The notes beneath the pieces are model-generated. The model was not told where the DNA came from and searched no databases. It saw only the letters and a list, made by a program, of their open reading frames with translations. A stretch of DNA of 64,000 nucleotides, taken from assembly GCF_036884655.1 (NCBI RefSeq), contig NC_088327.1, positions 15,993,501 through 16,057,500 on the forward strand, written 5' to 3'. Shown one piece after another: positions 53,475 through 64,000 of the stretch (the first letter of the stretch is position 1; every line of letters begins with the position of its first letter). Source of the DNA: Musa acuminata AAA Group. Taxonomy: Eukaryota > Streptophyta > Magnoliopsida > Zingiberales > Musaceae. Position numbers and translations under genes: made by a program.

Positions 53475-53658
53475 ACGCCGCCTCCTTCAGCTCTTCTTCC
53501 TTGAGGGGGAAGAAAGAAAGAACGAACGAGAGAGACTCGGCGGCGCAGGGAAGAAGGGCTTCTAAACGCCGCCTCCTTCAGCTCTTCTTCCTTGAGGGGG
53601 AAGAAAGAAAGAACGAACGAGAGAGAGTCGGCGGCGCAGGGAAGAAGGGCTTCTAAGG
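53475..53658. repeat. 91-bp tandem duplication in the leader of the RPL19 copy
   Basis: The leader block 'acgccgcctccttcagctct' ... 'gaagaagggcttctaa' occurs twice (from 53475 and 53566) with one or two differences. The parent locus has it once (39,637-39,738), so the duplication is specific to copy B. Confidence 0.9.
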
Positions 53659-54702
53659 GTTTCTCGAGGGTAAAATTGTAATTTACTTTTCTTTGTTGTT
53701 TTTCGGTTTTTTTTTTTTTACACAAAGTGTGGTAACCGATGAGGACCACATTTTGATGACATCAAAAGTCAAATTTATTTTTTTCTGGATAAGATAGTTA
53801 ATATCATTAAAAAAAATTTATATGATAAAGTTTTCGACCTTTTAATTTTTAAGTGAATCAGATGCAAATATTATAAATTTATCGGATGATATTTTAAATC
53901 TTAATTTTTTTATAAATAAATATAATATAATATACTATCTCATCAGAATAATATTTTAGGTATAAAATTTAAAACTTGTCCTTCAGTAAATATAATTAAA
54001 AATTTGTATATGAACTTTCCGCCCTTTAACCAATAAAAATTTATTTGATGATATTAATTTTTTGATAAATAAATATAATATATACTAACATCCGAATAAT
54101 ATTTTAGGTAAAAGAAAATTATAGGATAAAATTTCATACAATGAGCCTTAATTATTTGATTGATTATTATACAAGCATATCAAAATACATGACATTATAG
54201 GACGCAATAGAAATTGCTGCTATCTTTCGTCAATAGGCAGGCTAATAAGTTTCTGATTTGTGCAATGCGAAAGGCATGGCATCAATCGACAGGTTGGTTG
54301 ATCTGAGAATAAATAATACATGAAAATAAAACCATTTTTTGGGTGTCATGAACAACATCATTAACATCATCTTCATCGATCAAAACTGATCATTATCACC
54401 ACGACCACTGTTACTATCGTTATGAATATAATTAATAATGTCATGAGATTTATAAAATAACACCAATGATAGTAGCTAGCATATACAATCTCATATTACT
54501 GATTTTTTTTTTTCCTTCTCTTAGTTCGGAAAGCACAGAAATAATACAAATTTTTTTTCTAATCCAGATACAGAAATGGATCATGACCTCCAAGTTTGCC
54601 AAGATTGTGTGCTGCTTAAGCTGGTATACATGTAGATGAAAGGTTAATAGATGAACCCTTTTTGGTTAACTGCATTCACACCCTTCCACCTGCAGGAAGG
54701 TT
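53659..54702. other. Intergenic DNA of copy B between RPL19 fragment and APUM24
   Basis: Colinear with 39,740-40,953 but with one unit of the 158-bp repeat instead of two, an extra segment of about 30 bp near 54,250, and a 22-bp deletion near 54,565 bounded by 'aatc'. No gene. Confidence 0.6.
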
Positions 54703-57103
54703 TCAAACTCCTTTTTCAACCAACCTATTCTCAGGAGCTTTAAGAACACCACGATCCATCAAAGGCTGAAGCTCAGGCTTCGCCAAGTCTTTAACCTCTG
54801 AAACCGATGATTCCAGGAATGCGAGAAGCACCTTGCAACTGCAATAGACATCCAAATAATCCAATGTGAACACTGATATTTTTGTACACAAACACCATTT
54901 TTTTAGTAATTACTCTATTTATTCCTCCTCTAGTAGCATCCTTTTACCTGTGGCCTTGAGCCCAGACGTCGCACTTCCCATCCAAAGCCATTTCCCACAG
55001 AGTGGCTGCGAAACCAGGGCAATCAAGGATGAGCTTCCTGATGAGCCTACTGGAGTGGAAGTTCTCCAAAACATGCTCCTCTTGTGACTCATTTGTATTG
55101 GGCAGGGCTGCCAGTGAAGCTATTGCTTTATGCAAAGCATCCATTCTATCAGCAAAAGATTGCAAGATACCGTCACTTCCACCAACAGCTAGCTGCATCC
55201 GAGGAAACAGAATGAGACAACAAAATATAGTCGCAAGACATCATGTCCTTTTCAGTAATAGATTAAATGATAAAGAACAAACTGATCTTTTTAAGACACT
55301 TAATTAATTTTCTTTTTCAAGAGCCTAATAGGGCACTGATGCCAGAAAATAGACCAAGGCATGTCCATGTGAACCACTAATGAACAACAGGATTCACAAC
55401 ATATACAAAATAGGACACATCCATGTCGAGAATCAGGATATCTTTGGGGACATTTATTCTTCTTTCCTGTGGAAGACCAATATCTAGACAAGAGAGTCTT
55501 GTTAATGTATGACCTTGGGAAAGTCAATGTACACAGAATTGATCCTACAAGCAGGGAGATAGATACCTTGTCTGGAAGCCGTGAACTCATGGGTAAAAAC
55601 TGTAGACTTCAATTCCAATATCAATTTATTATTATTGTCATAATTGTTCCTTCAGATATAATGTAATACGATTAAGAAAAAACCTAAAGAATCACAAGGT
55701 CGATCAATTATTGCTTTGGTAGTAATAACACAATAAACTAATTGCTTTTTTCCATCATAGTTCTATAAACATAAATTGTGAAAGTCAAAGTACTTCCTAA
55801 TATTTGGAGACTAGAAACAGTAATCCAGAACAAAAGGCCATTGGCATGTTAAAACTCCAATGACACATAAACCAGCCTAAGAATCCAGACATTTTAGAGG
55901 TTCTCGTAAGCTTTGGGATAAAAAAGCTTACGAGGATCTGCCATTGCTATGTAGCTATATAAATTTTAAATGGTTTCCAGTTCATGCGGGAGTACTGTTA
56001 ACTATAATAGACATGCTTCCTTTCAAATAGTTGATGAACAACCAAAGAGAGAACAGACAAGAAGTAATTAAGAATGTCACTTCAGGAAAAGATCAAAATG
56101 TACCAATATCGTCTTATGAAAGCTTGAAGATGATATGGGTTATATCAAGTGATTATAATCTTGTCAACCCAAGCTTAATTTTAAATAATAGTCCAGGGGA
56201 TACATAAATTCACATTATTAAAAGAAAGAAATATAGACTAAAATTAAAAATAATCATCTGTGTAAAAAAATACAAACAAATTAACTGTCGGATGGGATCT
56301 GAATCTAGAATTATAATACAGATATCAAGCAGGTCATATGATTATTTTAAATCAATACTGCTTACACAATTTCATATAGTCCAACTGAAAAACTGTAGAA
56401 AATAAATTCTAGAATATGAAAACTTCGGTACATTCCATGTTCACGTGTGAGAAATTTTACATGATAATTTTCTTTCACATATGCAAACAGACACGGCCAT
56501 CAATGATAATTCAGCATTTCAGAGGGAAGGAGTATATACACATTTATATTTTTTTATACTTATATTTATCTATATAGGTATGTGTGGAACTTTCCAACCA
56601 CAAATACATAGTTTCAAACTATTGCAGTATGTAATAGTCTCCAATTTTTGGTACATTAGACCACCGCCTTTCAATAGCAATTTTGTTAATTATGTTTTTA
56701 ACCAAATCAAATAGAAGATCGGCTAATGAGGGGATACATCAGGAGTTCTACAAAAACGAGAAACTAATAAAATTAATGCAGCAGCTCAGAAGAAAGTGAC
56801 AGAAAAAGAACACCTCATAAACTACTTCTTTGCCGAAGTTTGAACGGAGTAGCTCACCAACGTTATCAGTACAAGTTTCAAATAGTCCCTGCAGTAGAAT
56901 GACCAGAAACAATGAAATCTTTTAAAACCATCAAGTGCATATTTCACAAAATAAAATGAACCAATTTTGTTCTTTGTTACTTTTAGTTTCTCTGAAAATA
57001 GTAGTAAAAAATCTAGTAACAGCATTTACACTCTAGTTAATGAAAGCTTAAAGTTTAATGAGTAGCCTCTCAACCAGCAAAAGGAAACAAGGAAACCGTG
57101 CAT

Positions 57104-57154
<51 letters not shown>

Positions 57155-60100
57155 GGAGGAAATACACTAGAATGATGATAGCAATTTTGCAAAGAACTGA
57201 ACAAGGAGTTCTGGAATGTCAATTAAAGGCACGGTAGTAAAAGTCACACATCAAGAATGGAACCTGCTACCAGCAGTAAGAGTTCAGAAAGTACAAAAAA
57301 AGAATAGGTGAATCAAACTAAATCCAACCAGAATACTGAATGTGACCCAAAGCTTGACAGAACTCTCCTGTATCCCCACCTCCAACTTCATATTTTGCGG
57401 TCTAAAACTGTGTCCAATATTATGGTACAAGAGGAAAGCAAAAGAAAATGTGTTTTGACACTTGACCATTAAACATTGTAAGCTAAAAATGGTCCAGAAT
57501 ATTGCATGTCTGAAGCAGAATATTAAGTGTTACCTCAGCAAGCCCACTCTCAACCATCAATTCACATCTCCTGCGAAATGAATCCTTCTTGCCTACGGTA
57601 TCTAACTGCACACTCTTCCTACCAACTTCACTGTTCTCATTATCTGTCATGGGAGCCTCCCCATTTTGGCATTGCTCCAAGCCAACTTCCATGGGGTCCT
57701 CTGTCTCTTCCGCCTGAGATGGAAGTGAACGGATTCATATGATGCACATCTGCTACTAGCTTGAATTACATAATGATGGAAATAATGTTTGCCTGTGCAG
57801 AAAGGGAAGGAACAGATAAACTTAGACAAGCCAAATCCTCAGGTGCAAAATAGCGTGAACACTGTGGATGAAGTAGCTGCAGTACTGTACGTCTTCCATT
57901 CTGGTAATTCATGAGATCTCTTTTCTCTTAGTTGCAAGAATCGGATCAAGAAACACTTCAAAAAATGTCAGCTATTGATCAGAACAAAGTAAATACCTTA
58001 TCCAATACCAGCTCCTTCAGCATTGTTTGCATCTCCCGTATTACAATCTGACAAATGATATAAAAATTTTTCAACAAATTTCAGAAGGTCAAAATCAAAA
58101 TTTTAACATCAAATATCAAACGAGCAATCACTGACCTTTGTTACAAGCTTCGTATCATCAACTACCGAAAGGACACAAACTAGCAACTGGAATAAAATAT
58201 TGCCAAATTAGTACAAACTTATTATGCCATATAATTGAATTCATATACTGTTCAAAATCACAAATAAAGCGTTAGGACACCTCAAATTTTATATACCGGT
58301 TTAATCCATCAATAACTCCCGATGTGGAGCCATTAGTTTTTCATAATATGTCGCTCCCAAAGACGATTCCTCGTCAATGTACAACATATATAAAATGGTT
58401 TTTGGACACACAGTACATCAATGGTAACTCCACATCAAGGCATGCCCATTGCACCATTCATGATAGCAATTTCCTACATGTCATAATCCACTCCATACAA
58501 ATTGTCATAACCCAACTCAATAGATTAATTGCTTAGGAACTCGGATAGACTCAAGTTATTAGTTGCCAGTCCACTAAATCTTATGTACCAACGTAATCCA
58601 TGAATAACACCAAAAGTTTCCAAATAAGCAAATATAAAGAGCCCTGAGTTTCCGAATGGTCCCTAAAAGAGTACAGAAAATTAGTGAATTACAGCACAAT
58701 ATGATAGGTCACCAGAAGCTTTCTGATCAAATTCCTCCACTATTCAATATTTGTAACAGAAGGCAGTGGAGTATTCTTGATATTTGATAAGGCAAGCTAT
58801 CACTGTAAAACTAAAAAGGTCACAAGTTTCCAGATCAAATATGTACAAAATGACTGTAGATCATACTGGAAACCGCTGCTAACAAGAAAAGACATGCCAT
58901 TGGCACATATTATGATAACAGAAGAATTGTAGAATACATATTTAAAGCCAAAAAATTTGCAAGTCTGATCAAAATAATGTTAACAAGGGAAAATAGAAAT
59001 ATGATGGACGAAAGAAACGCTAGAGAGCAACATCATATTGTCAAACTGAATTTAGACAGTTCATACAGATGCTTATGTATTTTGAGGGTTGAGAAAAGGG
59101 TGCTTACAAGACTCCCAAGTTGATCAAGTGAAAGCTTTCTGACATGACCCTTTATGCCTTTAATAACCTTTTTTCTTTCCTGTGAAATTGAATCAAGTTA
59201 TAACATTCCAAACAAAAGATATACTCAAGTTTAGAGGATAAAGAAGCTAAGCTGATTCCTGTGGTATTATATACTGTGTAATCTAGAAGACCAAATCATA
59301 GATTTCCATGCCCGATCAAGAATGACAGCATATTGATAAAAGCCACTTAAATTAGTGATTAGAAGGCAAGTAGTATGCATGACTATGAAAAATAAAAGCA
59401 ACAGATGCAACAAGTTATCATGAGAATTACCTGAGATCAATTAGGCAATGCACCATAAATCGCATTGTATATAGTAAATAAGCACCTCAACTAACTGGCT
59501 GAAGGGAAGACAAAATTGAACACACAAACATTATTACACACCTTTGCGCTTGCATGCTTGACAGAGAGGATACAGATCTTTAGACCATCTCTTGTGTGAA
59601 TCATCCGAACAAGAAGTGGTTCTTTCACATTTTTGTTTTTAATTTTCCTCTTTTTCTGCATCTCTGGAGCAGAGAAATGAGGACTCTCCTCGGCAGAAGC
59701 TGACTCTCGCACAAGAAGAGGTAATAATTGTTGAATCACGTCTGCAGCAGAGGACTTCAAATGCAAAAAATAGACACAAACTTTAAGTTTTAAAAAGCAT
59801 AAAGCTATACAACATATAGATGCAGTAGGTAAACATGACAAAGATCACCTTATCAGCAATTGTGAAAAACTCCATGAGGGCCTTGTGTATAATGGAATGA
59901 TCAACAATCCCTTTTTCCAAAAGTGACTGAATCACAGACATCATGTGTTGCAACACAGATGATTTTTGTAGTCCAAGTTTAGAAATTATATCCACCAGCC
60001 TGATATGAGATGGGACACATCAGAAGAAAATAACATAAAAAGTCGATGACAACAGAAACATTGTTGTGTTATAAAACCATGTCAGCTAACATAAATAACA

Positions 60101-63100
60101 TAATCGTTATATTATATAAAAGCATAAAAAATATCGCCGTAGGGTGTTTAAGGTTGCATGATATGTTTCACCATTGGAATTTGTTTTAGAAGCCCTGAAT
60201 AGGCTCAAAGTATTATCTTTTGATTAGAAGATCAGATTTTTGTTAGGAAATTTGGTTAAACTCTTTGGAAGCATTCCTTCTTTATCCTATCCTTTTCCAG
60301 GTCACATCAGCACCTAGATCTAATGACTTAGTCTGCAGCTACCAAACACATCACTTAAATGCTTTCTTAAATCTGTCAGGAAATACTTGTTGAATATGAG
60401 TCACATACTTCCACTACGTATCCAAACTTACAGATAATTATTGAAAAGATTGGATACTTTTAGCCTCATAGGATATTTCAGGGTAGTATTTTGTTCGTTA
60501 ACTATCATAGAGATGGATATATGATTAGATAGACTATTTACATGCCTTCTGTATTAACCATCAAATTATTGAAATATGAAACTAGTAGAATCATATTGCT
60601 CCATTTAGAAGTTCTTCTTACCCTCACTATATGCTTGAAATACAATGCCATTAAGCATAATTTTGTTTATGGATAATAGTTGTCATCATGCATCGCCTAT
60701 TCTAACAACATAAACAAATATTAACCTTTGTCATGTGAAACATTATATATTACAATATTTTTATTGTAATATCAACTCCTATTTTTCAAAGGTTTGATAT
60801 AGATTTATCCATGTCGTGTTGGATTGCTAATGCAAGTTGTACCATGTTTAAATGTCCAAGGAATTCTGATTTAATTTGGTAATTATCCACGTGGTTCAAC
60901 ACCGAATCCGAGAGAAGTCAGGTAGTTTTTCCTAATTCCTTAGCTAGTAGTTCTATTCTTTAGTTTTATTGAGTATTTATTTAAGAGTATCTAGCTACTG
61001 AAAATCAATAATGCATATATCGTTTGTTCAACATTTAACAAAAAAAAGCAAAAAAGTTTCCATGCCTATCCCTAGGACACTATACTCCCATTTCTCCCTT
61101 ACTGCCCTTATATTGCTTCCCACTAATGAAGTTGGTGTCTATAAGTTTCAGATAAAATAAGCCCTAAATATATTACAATTCATACAAATTCCCCGGGTAT
61201 AATCTCCTAACAATGAGTCAACATGCTCATCAGTTTTGTCAGAACCATATTGGAGAATAAGAAAAATAAAGAAAGCAATTTTAAAATACAACCAAGCAAA
61301 AAAACAATCATACAGTTTTCTTGTCCATATCCGTTAGCCATAATATATCATCCTCATTGAGGACGATTCAGAATTCGTATGGCCAAAGATGATTTCCATA
61401 TTGCAAAAGAGGAAAGAATATGCATTCATAACCCGAAAATACAAAGACAAGTGCAGTCCAAAGAATCTCTTATGTTCCAATTACCTGCCTGAATTTGTTA
61501 AGGTCAGGTCCTTAAATAATTGAAGCTCTGTAGAGTACATCTCCATCAAAAGGATTTGCTTTTGGGACCCATTTGCCAAATGGAATACATAGTCAATGAC
61601 TACACGGAGAAACAAGATACCAAGAAATTTTGTTAAAAAGATATTGAAAATATAAGCAGTTATACAAAAGCTCTAAAAATCCTTTTATAAAAAATAAGCC
61701 AACACATATTGGCGATAAAAAGAAAGAGAGTGCACAATAACCTCATCAAAAGATGTGTAACACTCAAAATGACTGTTCATTTGTTGAGGGTCTTTTTGGA
61801 TGGAACAAAGTAAATAAAAAGGTACAGAACAAGTAATTTTTTATTTCATAGGGGGGCCAGTGTTGGTGACAGGTGGGGGCCATTGTTGTAAACCTAAACA
61901 ATTCAGTCAAATGATCATATAATTTGCATCTACGTAGAAAGAATTTAGCTTAATTTACGTTAAAAACGGCATGTGTTATATGTATTCCTATATAAAGGAC
62001 TTGTTGAATTAAACCGAAACTGAATTATGTATATAAATAGCCTTTCCAAAGAAAACATCGAGTTAACCACAGCAGAAAATCATGGAGATAAGTAGATAAG
62101 TTAAGCTCAAATATCATGGGCAAGGTCCATAACAAGACCATATAATAGTGATAAACTATACATTTATTCATAAAAGCTTTTATCGAGTCTTATTATAAGT
62201 CTAAGCAACCTCAACTCATTGGATTGGCAAGTCTTAAGTCTTTAAACCTTAGAATTCCTAGATATACAAGGGGGGTTACCGAAGGAGGGCGAAGGAGAAG
62301 GGTTGTTTTTGACAAAATAAATATAGAGCAATCACAAAGGCTTAAATTTGGGCATTAGTTGTTAAACTAGACACATGTATAAACTTCAAATTAATAAAAT
62401 TGTGGCAAGATGCCTCGATAAGAATTCCTCTGAATTACACCTCATGCAGTTACAGTATAATTAAATTTGGATTGTGAATAGCCCGCAGGTCCATTTTCCA
62501 TAATCAAAATTATGATCAAATAACAATATATACTAGAATGCTTAAATTTTTTATACCCTACAAACCTGCAGATCCAACTGAATGTCGCAGAAGAGAAGTC
62601 ACATGCCCATGTAGAGAGGATATGAACCATTCTAGTTGTTTTTTGCTAGCTGAGGAACACAAAAGAAATCTCATTCAACAATGGAAAAGATCCACATAAT
62701 TCAAATCTAGCTTTACCATAAAACATATCCAGTTCACAAGTTATATGACTTACCATGATCTAAAAGTTTCTTTACTAAATGAACTGCATACTTTTTCCGT
62801 GAAAGAGCAAGAAGATGAGGCCGAAGAGCCTCAAAAACAGCATCTCTTTCTTCTTGTGTACAATATTTGACACACGTCTGGTAAATAGTAAAACACCATA
62901 TAAGAACTAAATAAGTTAATAATAGAATGAAAAAGCATAATATCCATCACATGCTTTGTCGTATAAAATTTTAAACATCTAAAACTCCTGAGGGTTAGTC
63001 TTCCAAAATCTAACATTGAGAACACATAAAAGAAGTCTGTTGTACACAAGAAAAATGTCAGAAGTATGAAAATAAACTCACTTGAAGAACACGTGCCGCA

Positions 63101-63293
63101 ACATGAGAGCCTGCAATCTCCACAAACTTCCCATTCATCTTACGTAAGGCTTCACTTACAAGCCTAAAGAAATACTGTCCCTGTAAATAGCAGAGAGATA
63201 ATGGAGAGCAATAAAACAGTTGAGCACTTACTCGGATCTCGCCTGTTTGCCAACGTTGTAACATCTCATTTTTTCCCACAATGAAGCAAGCTC
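54703..63293 (-). CDS. APUM24: Pumilio homolog 24, copy B (partial; exons 1-2 beyond window)
   Basis: Same product and structure as copy A. Fourteen exons are visible: 63232-63293, 63082-63163, 62754-62877, 62566-62649, 61485-61599, 59849-59999, 59542-59754, 59108-59179, 58136-58186, 57997-58047, 57534-57713, 56814-56888, 54948-55192, 54703-54838. Each has exactly the length of its counterpart, all splice dinucleotides are kept and I see no internal stop, so about 546 C-terminal codons are open. Protein changes are scattered: in exon 9 the basic run becomes KKRKIKNKN and seven residues change in 71; exon 8 has three changes; exon 16 ends 'NRLVEKGV'. The start and promoter are not seen, so function cannot be judged. 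It could be an active paralogue or a recently silenced one. Confidence 0.9.
57096..57155. repeat. (GT)n(GA)n compound microsatellite, expanded in copy B
   Basis: About 15 GT followed by about 9 GA units in intron 13 of copy B. The counterpart in copy A (about 43,335-43,365) is only a short 'gtgtatgtgagagagagaaa' tract. Confidence 0.9.
60000..61484 (-). other. APUM24 copy B intron 7 (1.5 kb)
   Basis: Intron sequence nearly identical to 46218-47710; no independent features. Confidence 0.6.
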
Positions 63294-64000
63294 CTGCAAA
63301 ACATCAAATTCAACTCTTATTAGCAGTTTCTTTAGAAAAGGTTTAGAAAAAAATCTCAAGCATTACTCAAATATGCATATTGTATGTCAAAAGGGTGAAA
63401 AAGATCAGAAAATAACTATATGGAAATCAAAGGGTTTCTTAAGCCATAATCTATAGTTTGAGAAAACAAAAAGTGTTGCACCAAATTACTTTACACAATA
63501 AATTTAAGCATATTGGCTTGCTATAAGCTAAGAGCTAATACATGTACATTGGTGAGCAACTTGGTACCAGTGAACTAACGGCTTAAGTGTACTACCAATG
63601 ACACATGGGTTTTTCTTCACCATTCTATGTTCTTAGCTGCCATCAATATTGTTCATTCTTGTTGGCGGAGCCTTCCTTACTCATCTCTCCCAGGAGACTA
63701 GTACAGTAGTTTATTAGCATTAAGTTTTCACTAATCATCTCTCCCAGGAGACTAGTACAGTAGCGTATTAGCATTAAGTTTTCACCAAGGATTGTCATGT
63801 CAATTACCACATGTTGTGCATGGACTTACCAACCAGCAAAGACCAACTTCATTCAGCAAATCCTTTCTCCATAAAAGGACAATCCTTGGTTTTCAAGACA
63901 GTGTCCACTGACATACTTCTTGGTCTTCTTCTTTTGCCCTATTCCTAAGTTTCTGGAAACATGGTTGGTTGCCTTCATTTCCATGTTATCCCTTCTTATA
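63294..64000 (-). other. APUM24 copy B intron 2, partial
   Basis: Matches copy A intron 2 (49524 onward), but lacks a stretch of about 115 bp (copy A about 49,745-49,855) and the MITE at 49936-50174. It contains the same 54-bp tandem pair (about 63,682-63,786). Exon 2 of copy B should lie about 0.5 kb past the window end. Confidence 0.75.

Larger units (their letters stand above)
52670..64000. repeat. Copy B of a large direct segmental duplication (copy A about 38,310-50,600)
   Basis: From 52,670 to the window end the sequence repeats the RPL19-APUM24 block in the same order and orientation. Long stretches are nearly identical, including introns. The offset falls stepwise from about 14.3 kb at the left to about 13.4 kb at the right, because copy B lacks parts of RPL19 and the MITE. 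The repeat continues beyond the window, so its right end and full length are not seen. Confidence 0.95.

Noticed and set aside
53063..53504. Plus-strand frames of about 100 codons over the RPL19 copy
   Set aside because: They are antisense shadows of RPL19 exon 1 and its flanks.

Overview
This is nuclear DNA from a flowering plant, most likely a monocot. Exon 1 of the large genes is GC-rich and exons become AT-rich downstream. Genes have many GT-AG introns, and the intergenic DNA holds copia retrotransposon debris and hAT-type elements. The repeat style (an LTR rich in 'gttcgtcggaag'-type motifs and a short element built on 'gtaccg') makes me think of Zingiberales such as banana relatives. 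That is an impression, not a proof. No bacterial, organellar or viral genome features were seen.

Layout: 1-3993 is a nested cluster of decayed Ty1/copia retrotransposons, followed by AT-rich DNA to about 6.2 kb. On the + strand, 6498-21666 is an eight-exon auxilin-like J-domain gene (935 aa). It is followed by 22664-33704, a nine-exon gene for the condensin II subunit CAP-D3 (1313 aa). The 5-kb second intron of CAP-D3 carries a TRIM-like mini-retroelement and a decayed 3.0-kb hAT DNA transposon with near-matching 8-bp target duplications. At 35168-35415 is exon 1 of ribosomal protein eL22, whose remaining exon(s) I cannot find. On the - strand lie a complete eL19 gene (39633-37453, 203 aa) and a complete 16-exon gene for the nucleolar PUF/CPL protein Pumilio 24 (51930-40954, 650 aa).

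The main structural event is a direct tandem duplication. From about 52.67 kb to the window end, the eL19-APUM24 block is repeated in the same order and orientation. The second eL19 is broken: exon 1 and the promoter side are kept, exon 2, most of exon 3 and exons 4-5 are gone. The second APUM24 keeps 14 visible exons with lengths identical to the first copy. Its exons 1-2 lie beyond the window. A 239-bp element with terminal inverted repeats and a perfect 8-bp target duplication sits in intron 2 of the first APUM24. The second copy shows the corresponding empty site.

Functional theme: eL22, eL19 and APUM24 all serve ribosome production and lie side by side. Telo-box-like motifs lie upstream of all three, and a TGGGCC (site II) motif upstream of APUM24. 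CAP-D3 has an E2F-type site just upstream of its start, which fits a cell-cycle gene. I found no convincing undescribed system. The items most worth a second look are the tandem duplication with its dated insertion, the truncated eL22, and the two transposons nested in the CAP-D3 intron.
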